From IMG/VR virus record IMGVR_UViG_3300037071_000983, positions 1 through 23,536 of that record: a stretch of 23,536 nucleotides of DNA; one strand, given 5' to 3'. The notes under the pieces are model-generated. The model was not told the DNA's origin and searched no databases. It worked only from the letters and a program-made list of their open reading frames with translations. Both the position numbers and the translations under genes were made by a program. The DNA comes from a virus. Of the stretch, positions 1-7,247 are shown piece after piece (within the stretch, counting starts at the first letter, position 1; every line of letters starts with the position of its first letter).

Positions 1-46
1 GGGAAAGGCGTCGCGGAAAGTCAAACCGGATAAACGCCGGGAAAAC

Positions 47-83
47 GGACTTCGGTCCTAAGTTGGCCGTGTACGCGGTCCTA
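47..83 (+). other. Small stable hairpin and short direct repeat upstream of small terminase
   Basis: Positions 47-58 read GGAC-TTCG-GTCC, a 4-bp stem closed by the very stable cUUCGg tetraloop. The octamer CGGTCCTA occurs at 53-60 and again at 76-83, 23 bases apart. No T-tract follows, so this is not a standard terminator. In many phages the DNA just before the small terminase gene carries the packaging recognition site or a promoter, so a packaging or regulatory role is possible, but nothing here proves it. The rest of 1-96 shows no gene. Confidence 0.25.
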
Positions 84-96
84 GAGGTGGGAATAA

Positions 97-513
97 ATGG
101 GTGTTCGCGGGCGTTCGGCGGCGGCGGCATTGTCGATTGTTCACGCCGACGTGCTGTCGGCGGTGCCGCGGCCGAAGCCGCCGGCCGAGTTGACGGACGA
201 GCAAGGCGACGAATGGCGCCGGATCGTCAACCGGCTGCCGGCGGACTGGTTTCCGGTCGAGACGCAACCGCTGCTGGCGCAACTCTGCCGGCATATCGTC
301 CGGGCTCGCCGGCTGGCGCAACTGCTCGACGCGGCCGAGCGGGCGGCCGAGTTCGACGCGAAAGAGTACGGCGACTTGGCGAAGCTCGAGGAGTCGCAAT
401 CGCGGACGATTGCCACGCTGGCGACGAAGATGCGGCTGTCTCAACAAACGACGTATGACGAGTCGACAAGAAAAGGCAAGGTCGCCGCAACTAATCTTTG
501 GGATTCGGTCTAG
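97..513 (+). CDS. terS: Phage terminase small subunit, P27-like
   Basis: Small terminase (138 residues), the DNA-recognition part of the packaging motor that hands phage DNA to the large subunit. The sequence shows a basic, alanine-rich N-terminus, a PKPPAELTDEQGDEWRRIV segment, a helical middle (about residues 50-105, ending around LAKLEESQSRTIATLATKMRL) and a C-terminal SQQTTYDESTRKGK tail, the pattern of the P27 small-terminase family. The ATG at 97 is preceded by GAGGTGGG at 84-91, a good ribosome binding site. It is the first gene of the packaging module. The stop at 511-513 is followed by a candidate promoter and a low-GC gene. The family call is by motif and position; the exact subfamily is uncertain. 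Confidence 0.85.
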   Translation: MGVRGRSAAAALSIVHADVLSAVPRPKPPAELTDEQGDEWRRIVNRLPADWFPVETQPLLAQLCRHIVRARRLAQLLDAAERAAEFDAKEYGDLAKLEESQSRTIATLATKMRLSQQTTYDESTRKGKVAATNLWDSV

Positions 514-527
514 TATAGTGCTATGAT
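498..527 (+). promoter_or_regulatory. Candidate sigma70-type promoter before the PLD-like gene
   Basis: TTGGGA at 498-503 and TATGAT at 522-527 are separated by 18 bases, a fair match to -35 and -10 elements. The start codon they would serve is at 552, with GAGGGTG at 541-547 as ribosome binding site. A promoter inside a late operon directly before a gene of different base composition fits an independently expressed accessory gene. The -35 box overlaps the end of the small terminase gene. AT-rich DNA can match -10 boxes by chance. Confidence 0.4.
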
Positions 528-551
528 GCGCCGTTAACGCGAGGGTGTTCG

Positions 552-1223
552 ATGGCGCGCGAGTTGAATAAACTGCCTTCGTCCGCGGTCGAGGCGCTTG
601 TCTTCCGGCGAAAGGGCTTACGGCGCTCCCTGCGTAAGGATGGTCACGCGGGCGTCGAGAAGATGATCGGTTCGCTTGCGGATGGCGATGAAATCTCCGG
701 CGTAACGAATGGGCAGTTCCATCTAATCGATATTTTGCAATATGTTATTAAACAAACCGGCCCGGCCGATATAGTTATCGCGACCTGGACCATGGGCATG
801 TATGACGCGGAAGAGTCTTACAGGTTTGTTACTGATAAACTTGTGAGGTCAATCCGCTGGATCGTCGATCCGTTCTTTTTTGCGCGGCATCCTGAATTGA
901 GTTCGGTTCTCGTCAAGGCGTTCGGCGTCGAGGCGTTTCGGGCGGTCAATTCGCATGCGAAGTTTTTTACGGCGCGGAGTGACCGCCTGGCGGTAACGTG
1001 CCGCTCGTCAATGAACCTGAATCGGAACGATCGGCTCGAAAGCTACGACATTTCGGCGGACTCTGCGCTAACGGCATTCTTCGAGAAGTTGACGGATGAC
1101 ATCTTTGCAAAGTGCGACGCGAGGAACGTGCGGCGGAACAGTTTTCAGGATTTGTTAAGTGAATCCAGCGTCAAAAATCCCAAGCGGGCGAATCCCTTCG
1201 GATTTGCCGCTGAAGCGGGGTAG
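552..1223 (+). CDS. Phospholipase D-like (HKD) nuclease-family protein, accessory gene
   Basis: A 223-residue protein between the two terminase subunits. Residues 135-163 contain H135-x-K137, D144, SSMNLN (152-157) and E163. This resembles half of a phospholipase D active site (HxKx4Dx6GSxN), although the spacing to the Asp is six residues instead of four and Ser replaces Gly. Small PLD-like proteins are often nucleases that work as dimers; that activity is inferred. An upstream alternating hydrophobic segment (about 52-80, ADIVIATWTMG) fits the PLD core fold. GC is clearly lower than in neighbours: 37% in the 60 bases from 721, against 70% in a sample from 1681, with TTA, ATA and TTT codons that are rare elsewhere here. 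It has its own possible promoter. Its last 65 bases overlap the start of the large terminase. Function could be anti-host, superinfection exclusion or DNA processing. Confidence 0.6.
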   Translation: MARELNKLPSSAVEALVFRRKGLRRSLRKDGHAGVEKMIGSLADGDEISGVTNGQFHLIDILQYVIKQTGPADIVIATWTMGMYDAEESYRFVTDKLVRSIRWIVDPFFFARHPELSSVLVKAFGVEAFRAVNSHAKFFTARSDRLAVTCRSSMNLNRNDRLESYDISADSALTAFFEKLTDDIFAKCDARNVRRNSFQDLLSESSVKNPKRANPFGFAAEAG

Positions 1224-2751
1224 GGGTCGGCCGCGGCTGACCTCGACGATAAACATTGCCTGGATTGAAACGCATTGCCGAATTCCGGAAGGTAAAGACG
1301 TCGGCAAGCCGGTCCGGCTTCGGCCTTGGCAAAAGGCGGAAATCAAACGGATTTATGACAATCCGGCCGGAACGCGGCGGGCGATTCTGAGCTTTGGCCG
1401 CAAGAATGCCAAGACGACGTTCTCGGCGTTCCTGCTCTTGCTGCATTTATGCGGTCCGGAATCGCGGCCGAATTCGCAATTGAACTCGGCGGCGCAAAGC
1501 CGCGACCAAGCGGCAATCCTGTTCGCGCTGGCGGCGAAGATAGTCCGGCTGTCGGCCACCTTGGCGCCGGCGGTGACGATCCGCGACACCGTGAAGGAAC
1601 TCTTCTGTCCGGCGCGCGGGACGCTCTATAAGGCGCTGTCGGCCGAAGCCTCTACGGCGTTCGGGTTGAGTCCCGTGTTCCTGGTGCATGACGAGCTCGG
1701 GCAGGTGCGCGGTCCGCGGTCGGCGCTATATGAGGCGCTGGAAACCGCGGTTGGCGCGCATGACGATCCGTTGTCGATCGTGATCTCTACGCAGGCGCCG
1801 ACGGCGGCCGATCTCTTGTCGGTGCTGATCGACGATGCGCAAGCCGGCAACGATCCGCGGACGGTGTTGAGCCTCTATACGGCGCCGCTCGACGCGGATC
1901 CGTTCGCCGACGCGACGATCAAACTGGCGAACCCGGCGTTCGGCGACTTTCTGAACGCGGTTGAGGTTCGGGCAATGGCCGAAGACGCGCGGCGCATGCC
2001 GTCGCGCGAAGCCGAATTCCGGAACCTGGTCTTGAATCAGCGGGTCGAGGCGAGCTCGCCGTTCGTGCCGCGGGCGCTCTGGATGTTGAACGGGGCTGAG
2101 GTCGCCGAGAGTTTCGCCGGCCGGCGGGTGTATGGCGGCCTCGATCTGTCGGAAGTGAACGACCTGACGGCGCTGGTCTTGATCGCCGAGCTCGAAGGGC
2201 GCTGGCATGTCAAGCCGACGTTCTGGCTACCGGCCGACGGCTTGCGCGAGCGGTCGCAACGCGACCGGGTGCCTTACGACCTATGGGCGCGGCAGGGCTT
2301 TCTCGAGGCGACACCGGGCAAGTCGATTGATTACGAATATGTCGCGGCGCGTCTGCGGCGGCTGGTCGATGAGCTCGACGTTGGGCAAATTGCCTTCGAT
2401 CGCTACAATTTCAAACATCTGCGCGGCTGGTTGCTGCGCGCCGGCTTCACCGAAGACGAGGTCGAGCGGTATTTCGTCGAGTTCGGGCAGGGCTTTATTA
2501 GCATGGCGCCGGCGCTCAATTGCCTCGAGGCGGACTTGCTGAATGAACGGCTCGCGCATGGCAATCATCCGGTGCTGCTGATGTGCGCGGCGAACGCGGT
2601 GGTCGACAAGGATGCGGCCGGCAATCGGAAATTGACGAAGGCGAAATCGGCCGGCCGGATCGACGGGATGGTTGCGCTAGCGATGGCGCGGTCGGTGGCG
2701 GCGACGCATGAGGCGGAACCGGTCGCCGACGTGCTGGCGATGATCGCCTAA
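1159..2751 (+). CDS. terL: Phage terminase large subunit (ATPase and nuclease)
   Basis: Large terminase (530 residues), the packaging ATPase and DNA-cutting nuclease at the portal vertex. The N-terminal motif CRIPEGKDVGKPVRLRPWQ (residues 40-58) is typical. Walker A is a deviant GRKNAKTT (80-87), Walker B is VFLVHDEL (173-180, D178/E179) and the coupling motif is VISTQAP (208-214). The C-terminal nuclease shows D329 in GGLDLS, D414 in AFDRYN and D502 in GRIDGM as likely metal ligands. This is the HK97-type terminase family. The start is GTG at 1159, chosen because AGGA at 1147-1150 lies 8 bases upstream and no ATG is available nearby. The start lies inside the preceding PLD-like gene, a 65-base overlap in another frame. 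Length and motifs appear complete. Confidence 0.93.
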   Translation: MNPASKIPSGRIPSDLPLKRGRGRPRLTSTINIAWIETHCRIPEGKDVGKPVRLRPWQKAEIKRIYDNPAGTRRAILSFGRKNAKTTFSAFLLLLHLCGPESRPNSQLNSAAQSRDQAAILFALAAKIVRLSATLAPAVTIRDTVKELFCPARGTLYKALSAEASTAFGLSPVFLVHDELGQVRGPRSALYEALETAVGAHDDPLSIVISTQAPTAADLLSVLIDDAQAGNDPRTVLSLYTAPLDADPFADATIKLANPAFGDFLNAVEVRAMAEDARRMPSREAEFRNLVLNQRVEASSPFVPRALWMLNGAEVAESFAGRRVYGGLDLSEVNDLTALVLIAELEGRWHVKPTFWLPADGLRERSQRDRVPYDLWARQGFLEATPGKSIDYEYVAARLRRLVDELDVGQIAFDRYNFKHLRGWLLRAGFTEDEVERYFVEFGQGFISMAPALNCLEADLLNERLAHGNHPVLLMCAANAVVDKDAAGNRKLTKAKSAGRIDGMVALAMARSVAATHEAEPVADVLAMIA

Positions 2752-2763
2752 AGGAAACCGACT

Positions 2764-4644
2764 ATGAACACGGTGCGGAAAACCGCGGCGACGGTCGCCG
2801 GCGGCGGCGAGTTCGTGCTTTCGGACGAAACCCGCGATCGCTACGGCGACATCGTCGAGGCGGCCGGCTGGGAGCTGCGAGCCTTCAAGCGCAATCCGAT
2901 TGCGCTGTTCGGACACGACTCGTCGTTTCCGATCGGAATCTGGCGGAATGTCCGGGTCGAGGGGAAGCGGCTGCTCGGCCGGCTCGAGTTCGCGGCGGCC
3001 GGGACGTCGGCGCGGATTGACGAGCTGCGCTCGCTGGTCGAGCAAGGCGTTCTCAAGGCGGTGTCGGTCGGCTTTCGGGTGCTGGCGGAACCGGTGCCGA
3101 TCGAGCCGCGCGGGCTGCGCTTCACTAAGCATGAGCTGCTCGAAACTTCGCTGGTCGCGGTGCCGGCCAATCCGGCGGCGCTGTCGGCGGCGAAGGCGCT
3201 CGGAATTTCGGACGATACGCTGCGATTAGCCTTCGGCGAGCACGCCGTTTCGAGGTCGATCGCCGGCAACGCTGACACCGGCGGGCACGCCGAAACCCTT
3301 CCTGGACGGAAAACCAAGATGACAAAACTTGCTGATCGGGTCGCCGCTGCGGCGACTGAGCTGAACGAAGCGCGGGACGCACTCGCCGAATATGTGAAGG
3401 AAGACGCGGTCGACGACGTCGTGATCGACGAACTGTCGGCGACGGTCGAGCTGCGCGAGCGGGCGCTGAGCTCGTTGAAGAAAGCCGAGAAGGCGTTGGC
3501 GGCGTCGACGATGCCGGTCGGCGACCGCGGGCCGGAAATCACGGCGCCGGCGATCCGGCGACCGCTCGGCCAAGTCCAGCGCGAGCCTAAGCCGGCCGAT
3601 CTGTTCATGCGCGCGGCGCTCTGTCACGTCGTCGGGCAGGTGACGAGCAAAGATCCGTTGAAGGTGCTGGACGAACGCTACGGCGACCATGAGGCGACGC
3701 AAGTCGTGGTCCGCGCGGCGATCGCCGGCGCGGCGACGACGGTCGCCGGTTGGGCGGCCGAGCTCGTTGAACAGGCAACGGTCGATTGGTTGGAAACGCT
3801 GCGCGCGGCGTCGATCTTTCCGCAACTGGCGGCGCTCGGCCAAAGCCTGACCTTCGGGCCGGGTCGCGGCTCGTTGAAGATTCCGTCGAGGGCCTCGACG
3901 CCGTCGATCTCGGGCTCGTTCGTCGCCGAAGGGGCGCCGATTCCGGTGCGTCGCATCGGCCTTACGTCGATTCCGCTGCTGCCGCACAAGCTGGCGGTGA
4001 TTTCGGTCTTCACGCGGGAAATGGCGCGCTATAGCAATCCGCAAATTGAGGGCATCCTACGGCGCGAGATTGTCGCCGACACCGCGTTGACGATCGACAC
4101 GCTGTTGCAGGATGCGACCGCCGGATCGGCGACGCGGCCGGCTGGTCTGCGCTTCGGCCTTTCGACGCTGACGCCGTCGGCGGCCGGCGGCTATGCGGCG
4201 ATCCTCGCCGACGTCAATACGATCCTGGCGCCGTTCGATGCCGCGAACGCCTCGACGCGGATTGCGCTGTTGATGAACCCGGCACAGGCGCGGCTGCTGG
4301 CGATGACACCGGGGCCGGATGGCACGTTCGGATGGGCGACGCAGTTCCTGTCTAACATCTCGGTGATCTCGTCGACGACGGTGACGGCCGGCGACCTGAT
4401 CGCCGTCGGCGTCGATGACTTCGTCGCCGTCGTCGGGGCGCCGGAATTCGATGCATCCGAGCAAACCGTGCTTCATATGGAAGACACGACACCGCTGCCG
4501 ATCGGCGGCGCCGCGGTCGCCAATCCGTCGCAAAGTATGTTCCAGACGGCAAGCGTCGCGCTGCGCATGCTGAATGAAACGACCTGGGCGATGCGCCGGG
4601 CCGGCATGGTGCAGTGGATCGACAACGTCGATTGGGCGCCGTGA
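2764..4644 (+). CDS. Prohead protease, scaffold and HK97 major capsid protein fused in one ORF
   Basis: A 626-residue fusion. Residues 1-145 are an HK97 prohead protease with the expected catalytic residues: H51 in LFGHD, S101 in AVSVGF and E127 in LLETSLVAVPANP. Residues about 186-255 are a charged, probably coiled-coil segment like the HK97 capsid delta/scaffold domain. Residues about 280-626 are an HK97-fold major capsid protein, with an N-arm/E-loop region near TFGPGRGSLKIPS and a VAEGAPIP motif. Most relatives encode protease and capsid as two genes. An in-frame ATG at 3319 (residue 186) sits exactly at the junction and could give a separate scaffold-capsid product, but its ribosome binding site is weak (CGGAA). 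The main ATG follows AAAGGA 13 bases after the terminase gene. The protein forms the head shell and is presumably self-cleaved during maturation. Confidence 0.92.
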   Translation: MNTVRKTAATVAGGGEFVLSDETRDRYGDIVEAAGWELRAFKRNPIALFGHDSSFPIGIWRNVRVEGKRLLGRLEFAAAGTSARIDELRSLVEQGVLKAVSVGFRVLAEPVPIEPRGLRFTKHELLETSLVAVPANPAALSAAKALGISDDTLRLAFGEHAVSRSIAGNADTGGHAETLPGRKTKMTKLADRVAAAATELNEARDALAEYVKEDAVDDVVIDELSATVELRERALSSLKKAEKALAASTMPVGDRGPEITAPAIRRPLGQVQREPKPADLFMRAALCHVVGQVTSKDPLKVLDERYGDHEATQVVVRAAIAGAATTVAGWAAELVEQATVDWLETLRAASIFPQLAALGQSLTFGPGRGSLKIPSRASTPSISGSFVAEGAPIPVRRIGLTSIPLLPHKLAVISVFTREMARYSNPQIEGILRREIVADTALTIDTLLQDATAGSATRPAGLRFGLSTLTPSAAGGYAAILADVNTILAPFDAANASTRIALLMNPAQARLLAMTPGPDGTFGWATQFLSNISVISSTTVTAGDLIAVGVDDFVAVVGAPEFDASEQTVLHMEDTTPLPIGGAAVANPSQSMFQTASVALRMLNETTWAMRRAGMVQWIDNVDWAP

Positions 4645-4658
4645 GCGTTTAGAGCTCG

Positions 4659-4683
4659 GCCGGCGGCGATCGTCGCCGCCGGC
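4659..4683 (+). other. Perfect 11-bp hairpin after the capsid gene
   Basis: GCCGGCGGCGA (4659-4669) is the exact reverse complement of 4673-4683, with a TCG loop. It lies in the 67-base gap after the capsid stop. No T-tract follows (the next bases are GCAAGGTCAACC), so it is not a classical terminator. A hairpin behind a capsid gene could protect the 3' end of a processed transcript or partly reduce read-through, so that capsid is made in excess. That role is inferred. Confidence 0.5.
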
Positions 4684-4711
4684 GCAAGGTCAACCGAAAG
4701 GATCGTGAACG

Positions 4712-5035
4712 ATGGCCGAAACCAAAGCGGTCTCGACAACCGAGCCGCCGAAGGCGAGCACGCGGACTGAAGGCGAAACGGCGCCGACCGGGACGCCGTT
4801 GGTGACGCCGACGCAAGCCGAGTGCGACATGATTGTGACGAGCGGCATGGGCGCCGATCCGGGTTCGCCACCGCCGGAAGGCAGCATCGACTACCAAGTG
4901 TATCAGGCGCGCAAGAAAGCCTTCGACGAAGCCAAGGCGGCGCGCGAGAAAGCCGACAAGGAACGGATCGAACGCGACAAGAAACGGCGCGAAATGCGGG
5001 CCGGCGCGTCGGCGCTGCCGTATCTGACGCGCTGA
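4712..5035 (+). CDS. Small charged protein of unknown function in head module
   Basis: A 107-residue protein I do not recognise. The N-terminal half is disordered in character, rich in Thr, Pro and Glu. The middle has TQAECDMIVTSGMGADPG, followed by a highly charged, probably helical segment (about residues 64-96, with ARKKAFDEAKAAREKADKE) and a short C-terminus. The ATG at 4712 is preceded by GAAAGGATC. It lies between capsid and portal genes and ends 6 bases before the portal start. Possible roles are a head decoration or head-assembly factor, judged only from position. No signal peptide or membrane segment is visible. Confidence 0.7.
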   Translation: MAETKAVSTTEPPKASTRTEGETAPTGTPLVTPTQAECDMIVTSGMGADPGSPPPEGSIDYQVYQARKKAFDEAKAAREKADKERIERDKKRREMRAGASALPYLTR

Positions 5036-5041
5036 CGGTCG

Positions 5042-6460
5042 ATGCTCGGCCTCGGCGCGCTGACGAGTTGGTTGCGGCCTTCGGCGGTGAAAGCCGCCGA
5101 AGGCCAATATCGGCCGGGGCCGTATGCGCTTTCCGACGGCTGGCTGTCGGCGGCGGCCGGGCAGTCCTGGAACTGGTGGCAGCAGGGCTATTCGCTGAAT
5201 CCCTATGGGTCCGGCTCGGCGATGGTCGAGGCGTGCGTCTCGGCCTATGCGCAGACCGTGGCGATGTGTCCCGGCGACCATTGGCAATCCGAGCTCGACG
5301 GCGGTCGGACGCGGGTCGCCGGCTCGGCGCTATCGCGCATCCTGCGGCATCCGAACGATTACGAGTCGATCTCGGATTTCTTCTTGAACCTGACGCGGCG
5401 GCTTTACACCGCCGGCGAGGCGTTCGCGGTCGGCATCCGCAACGGCCGCGAAGAAATCGCCGAGCTGCATCTGATGCGCAAGGGCGCGGCGCGGATCGCC
5501 GAAGACGGCTCGATCTTCTATTCCCTTGACGGAAATGAAATCCTTGAAAAGCGGTTCGACTTCACGCTGCCGGTGCCGGCGCGGGACGTGCTGCATGTGC
5601 GCTTGCAAACGCCGCGGCATCCGCTGAAGGGCGAGTCGCCGATCCTGTCGACGGTGCTCGACCAGGCTCTCGGCGGCGCCGTGCTGAATCAACAGATCAA
5701 CTATTATCTTAATCAGGCGCGGCCGAGCTATATTCTCGAAACCGCCGAGAAGCTGACGCCTGAGCAAGTCAAGACACTGCGCGAGTTATGGGATATACAA
5801 ACCAAGGGCGCCGGGGCCGGCGGCACGCCGATCCTGACCTGGGGCCTGTCGGCCAAACCACAAACCGGCAACGCCGAAGACGGGCAACTCGCCGACATCT
5901 TGAAGCTGAGCGACCAGAATATTGCGCTGGCCTTCCGCATGCCGTTGCAAGTGCTCGGCCTCGGCGGGGCGCCGTTCTCGTCAACCGAAGCGCTTATGTC
6001 GGCCTGGAAGGCGACCGGCCTCGGCTTCGCGCTGAATCACATCGAGGAGAGTTTCGGGCTCTTGTTCGGGCTGCGCGGCTATCCGGACGAATATCTCGAG
6101 CTCGACACCGAAGCCTTGTTGCGGTCGGCGTTCAAGGAACGGATCGAGGGCCTGGTGCGCGGCGTCCAGGGCGGCGTTTTCGCCCCGAACGAAGCGCGGC
6201 GGCGTGAAAACTTGGCGGCGGCGCCGTTCGGTGACGAGCCGCGGGTGCAAGAACAAGTCGTGCCGCTGAGCTTCGGGGCAAGGAAGGAACCTAATCCGAC
6301 ACCGGCGGCGCCGGCGGCACCGGCCGGCAAGCCGGCCGACGACGGCGAGGGCGACGGCGATGCGAATGGCGGCGACGATGCGGGCGACGGGCCTGATCCG
6401 GGCAAGCTGTTCGCCGACATCATGCGGCACGCCGAGCATGCGCGACTCCATGTGGTCTGA
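5042..6460 (+). CDS. Phage portal protein, HK97 family
   Basis: Portal protein (472 residues), which forms the dodecameric channel at one capsid vertex through which DNA enters and leaves. Recognisable portal features are LNPYGSGSAMVEACVSAYAQTVA (about 50-72), LSRILRHPNDYESISDFF, YTAGEAFAV, the LRAxRGxxxxSP-like element PLKGESPILSTVLD, and a clip/stem region with FRMPLQVLGLG. After about residue 415 the C-terminus becomes low-complexity (Pro/Ala then Gly/Asp/Glu), ending in a short helix. The ATG at 5042 has no clear ribosome binding site, so coupling to the preceding gene, which stops 6 bases before, is likely. In canonical HK97-like phages the portal precedes the protease and capsid; here it follows them. 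Confidence 0.9.
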   Translation: MLGLGALTSWLRPSAVKAAEGQYRPGPYALSDGWLSAAAGQSWNWWQQGYSLNPYGSGSAMVEACVSAYAQTVAMCPGDHWQSELDGGRTRVAGSALSRILRHPNDYESISDFFLNLTRRLYTAGEAFAVGIRNGREEIAELHLMRKGAARIAEDGSIFYSLDGNEILEKRFDFTLPVPARDVLHVRLQTPRHPLKGESPILSTVLDQALGGAVLNQQINYYLNQARPSYILETAEKLTPEQVKTLRELWDIQTKGAGAGGTPILTWGLSAKPQTGNAEDGQLADILKLSDQNIALAFRMPLQVLGLGGAPFSSTEALMSAWKATGLGFALNHIEESFGLLFGLRGYPDEYLELDTEALLRSAFKERIEGLVRGVQGGVFAPNEARRRENLAAAPFGDEPRVQEQVVPLSFGARKEPNPTPAAPAAPAGKPADDGEGDGDANGGDDAGDGPDPGKLFADIMRHAEHARLHVV

Positions 6461-7247
6461 GGCGCTGGCGCGGGCGCTCGGCGCGGTGGTCGCCGAGCAT
6501 CGGCGCGAGTGGGCGCGCGAGCTCGCCGAAGCGCGGGCGTCGGTCGCTGAGCTCGTGGCGCGCTGCGCGACGCTCGAAGCGGACGTGCATGCGCGCTGCA
6601 AACATGCCGGGGCGGTGGCGATCGAAGCCGCGGTCGCCGGCTTGCGGCAACCGCGCGACGGCGTCGACGGGGTGACGCTCGAGGCGCTCGAGCCGCTGGT
6701 CGAGGCGATCGTCGGCGAGAAGTTCGCCGATCTGCCGGCGGCACCGCCGGGGCGCGACGGGGCGCCGGGTCTGCTGCCGATCGTCAAGGAGTGGTCGGAC
6801 CGGGTGCATTATGCCGGCGAGGTCGTGACGTTCTTCGGCGCGACCTGGCAAGCGATGCGCGACACCGGCCGAACGCCGCTCGACGTCGACGACTGGATTT
6901 GCATCGCCGCGGCCGGGTGCAACGGCGCCGACGGCGGCACGCCTAACCCGCGCGGCCTCTGGTCGGCCGGTGAACCGTATCGGCGGCTGGACGTCGTCAT
7001 GGTCAACGGCTCGTCGTTTGTGGCCGCGATCGACGATCCGGGGCCGTGTCCCGGCGACGGCTGGCGGCTGCTGGCGGCGCGCGGCCGATCCGGCAAGCCT
7101 GGCGAACCGGGGCGCGCGGCGACGGCGTCGCCGATTGCCGTGGTCGGCCTGGCGGTCGACGGCGAGGGGCTGTTGACGCTCATCAACGGCGACGGCTCGA
7201 CGGTGACGTGCGACCTGTTTCCGGTGCTCGACAAGGTGCGCCGATGA
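6438..7247 (+). CDS. Putative virion protein with two chitin-binding-like (CBM5/12-type) modules
   Basis: A 269-residue protein starting inside the portal gene; ATG 6438 was chosen, 6450 is equally possible, and the reading frame is open further upstream. Residues 1-95 are helical and probably coiled-coil. Residues 100-112 hold a short Gly-Pro-rich GRDGAPG link. Residues about 119-157 (WSDRVHYAGEVVTFFGATW through DDWICIA) and about 174-214 (LWSAGEPYRRLDVVMVNGS through DGWRLL) are two copies of the W..Y..GDxVxxxGxxWxA pattern of carbohydrate-binding modules like those of bacterial chitinases. A GRSGKPGEPG stretch (216-225) is collagen-like. The stop overlaps the next start (ATGA). A surface-displayed head fibre or decoration protein that binds polysaccharide is a reasonable inference. 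I see no enzymatic domain. Confidence 0.7.
   Translation: MRDSMWSEALARALGAVVAEHRREWARELAEARASVAELVARCATLEADVHARCKHAGAVAIEAAVAGLRQPRDGVDGVTLEALEPLVEAIVGEKFADLPAAPPGRDGAPGLLPIVKEWSDRVHYAGEVVTFFGATWQAMRDTGRTPLDVDDWICIAAAGCNGADGGTPNPRGLWSAGEPYRRLDVVMVNGSSFVAAIDDPGPCPGDGWRLLAARGRSGKPGEPGRAATASPIAVVGLAVDGEGLLTLINGDGSTVTCDLFPVLDKVRR

Noticed and set aside
63-458. Alternative open frame overlapping the small terminase (131 residues)
   Set aside because: It is Arg/Gly/Ala-rich without motifs, is fully covered by the small terminase gene and lacks a better start signal.
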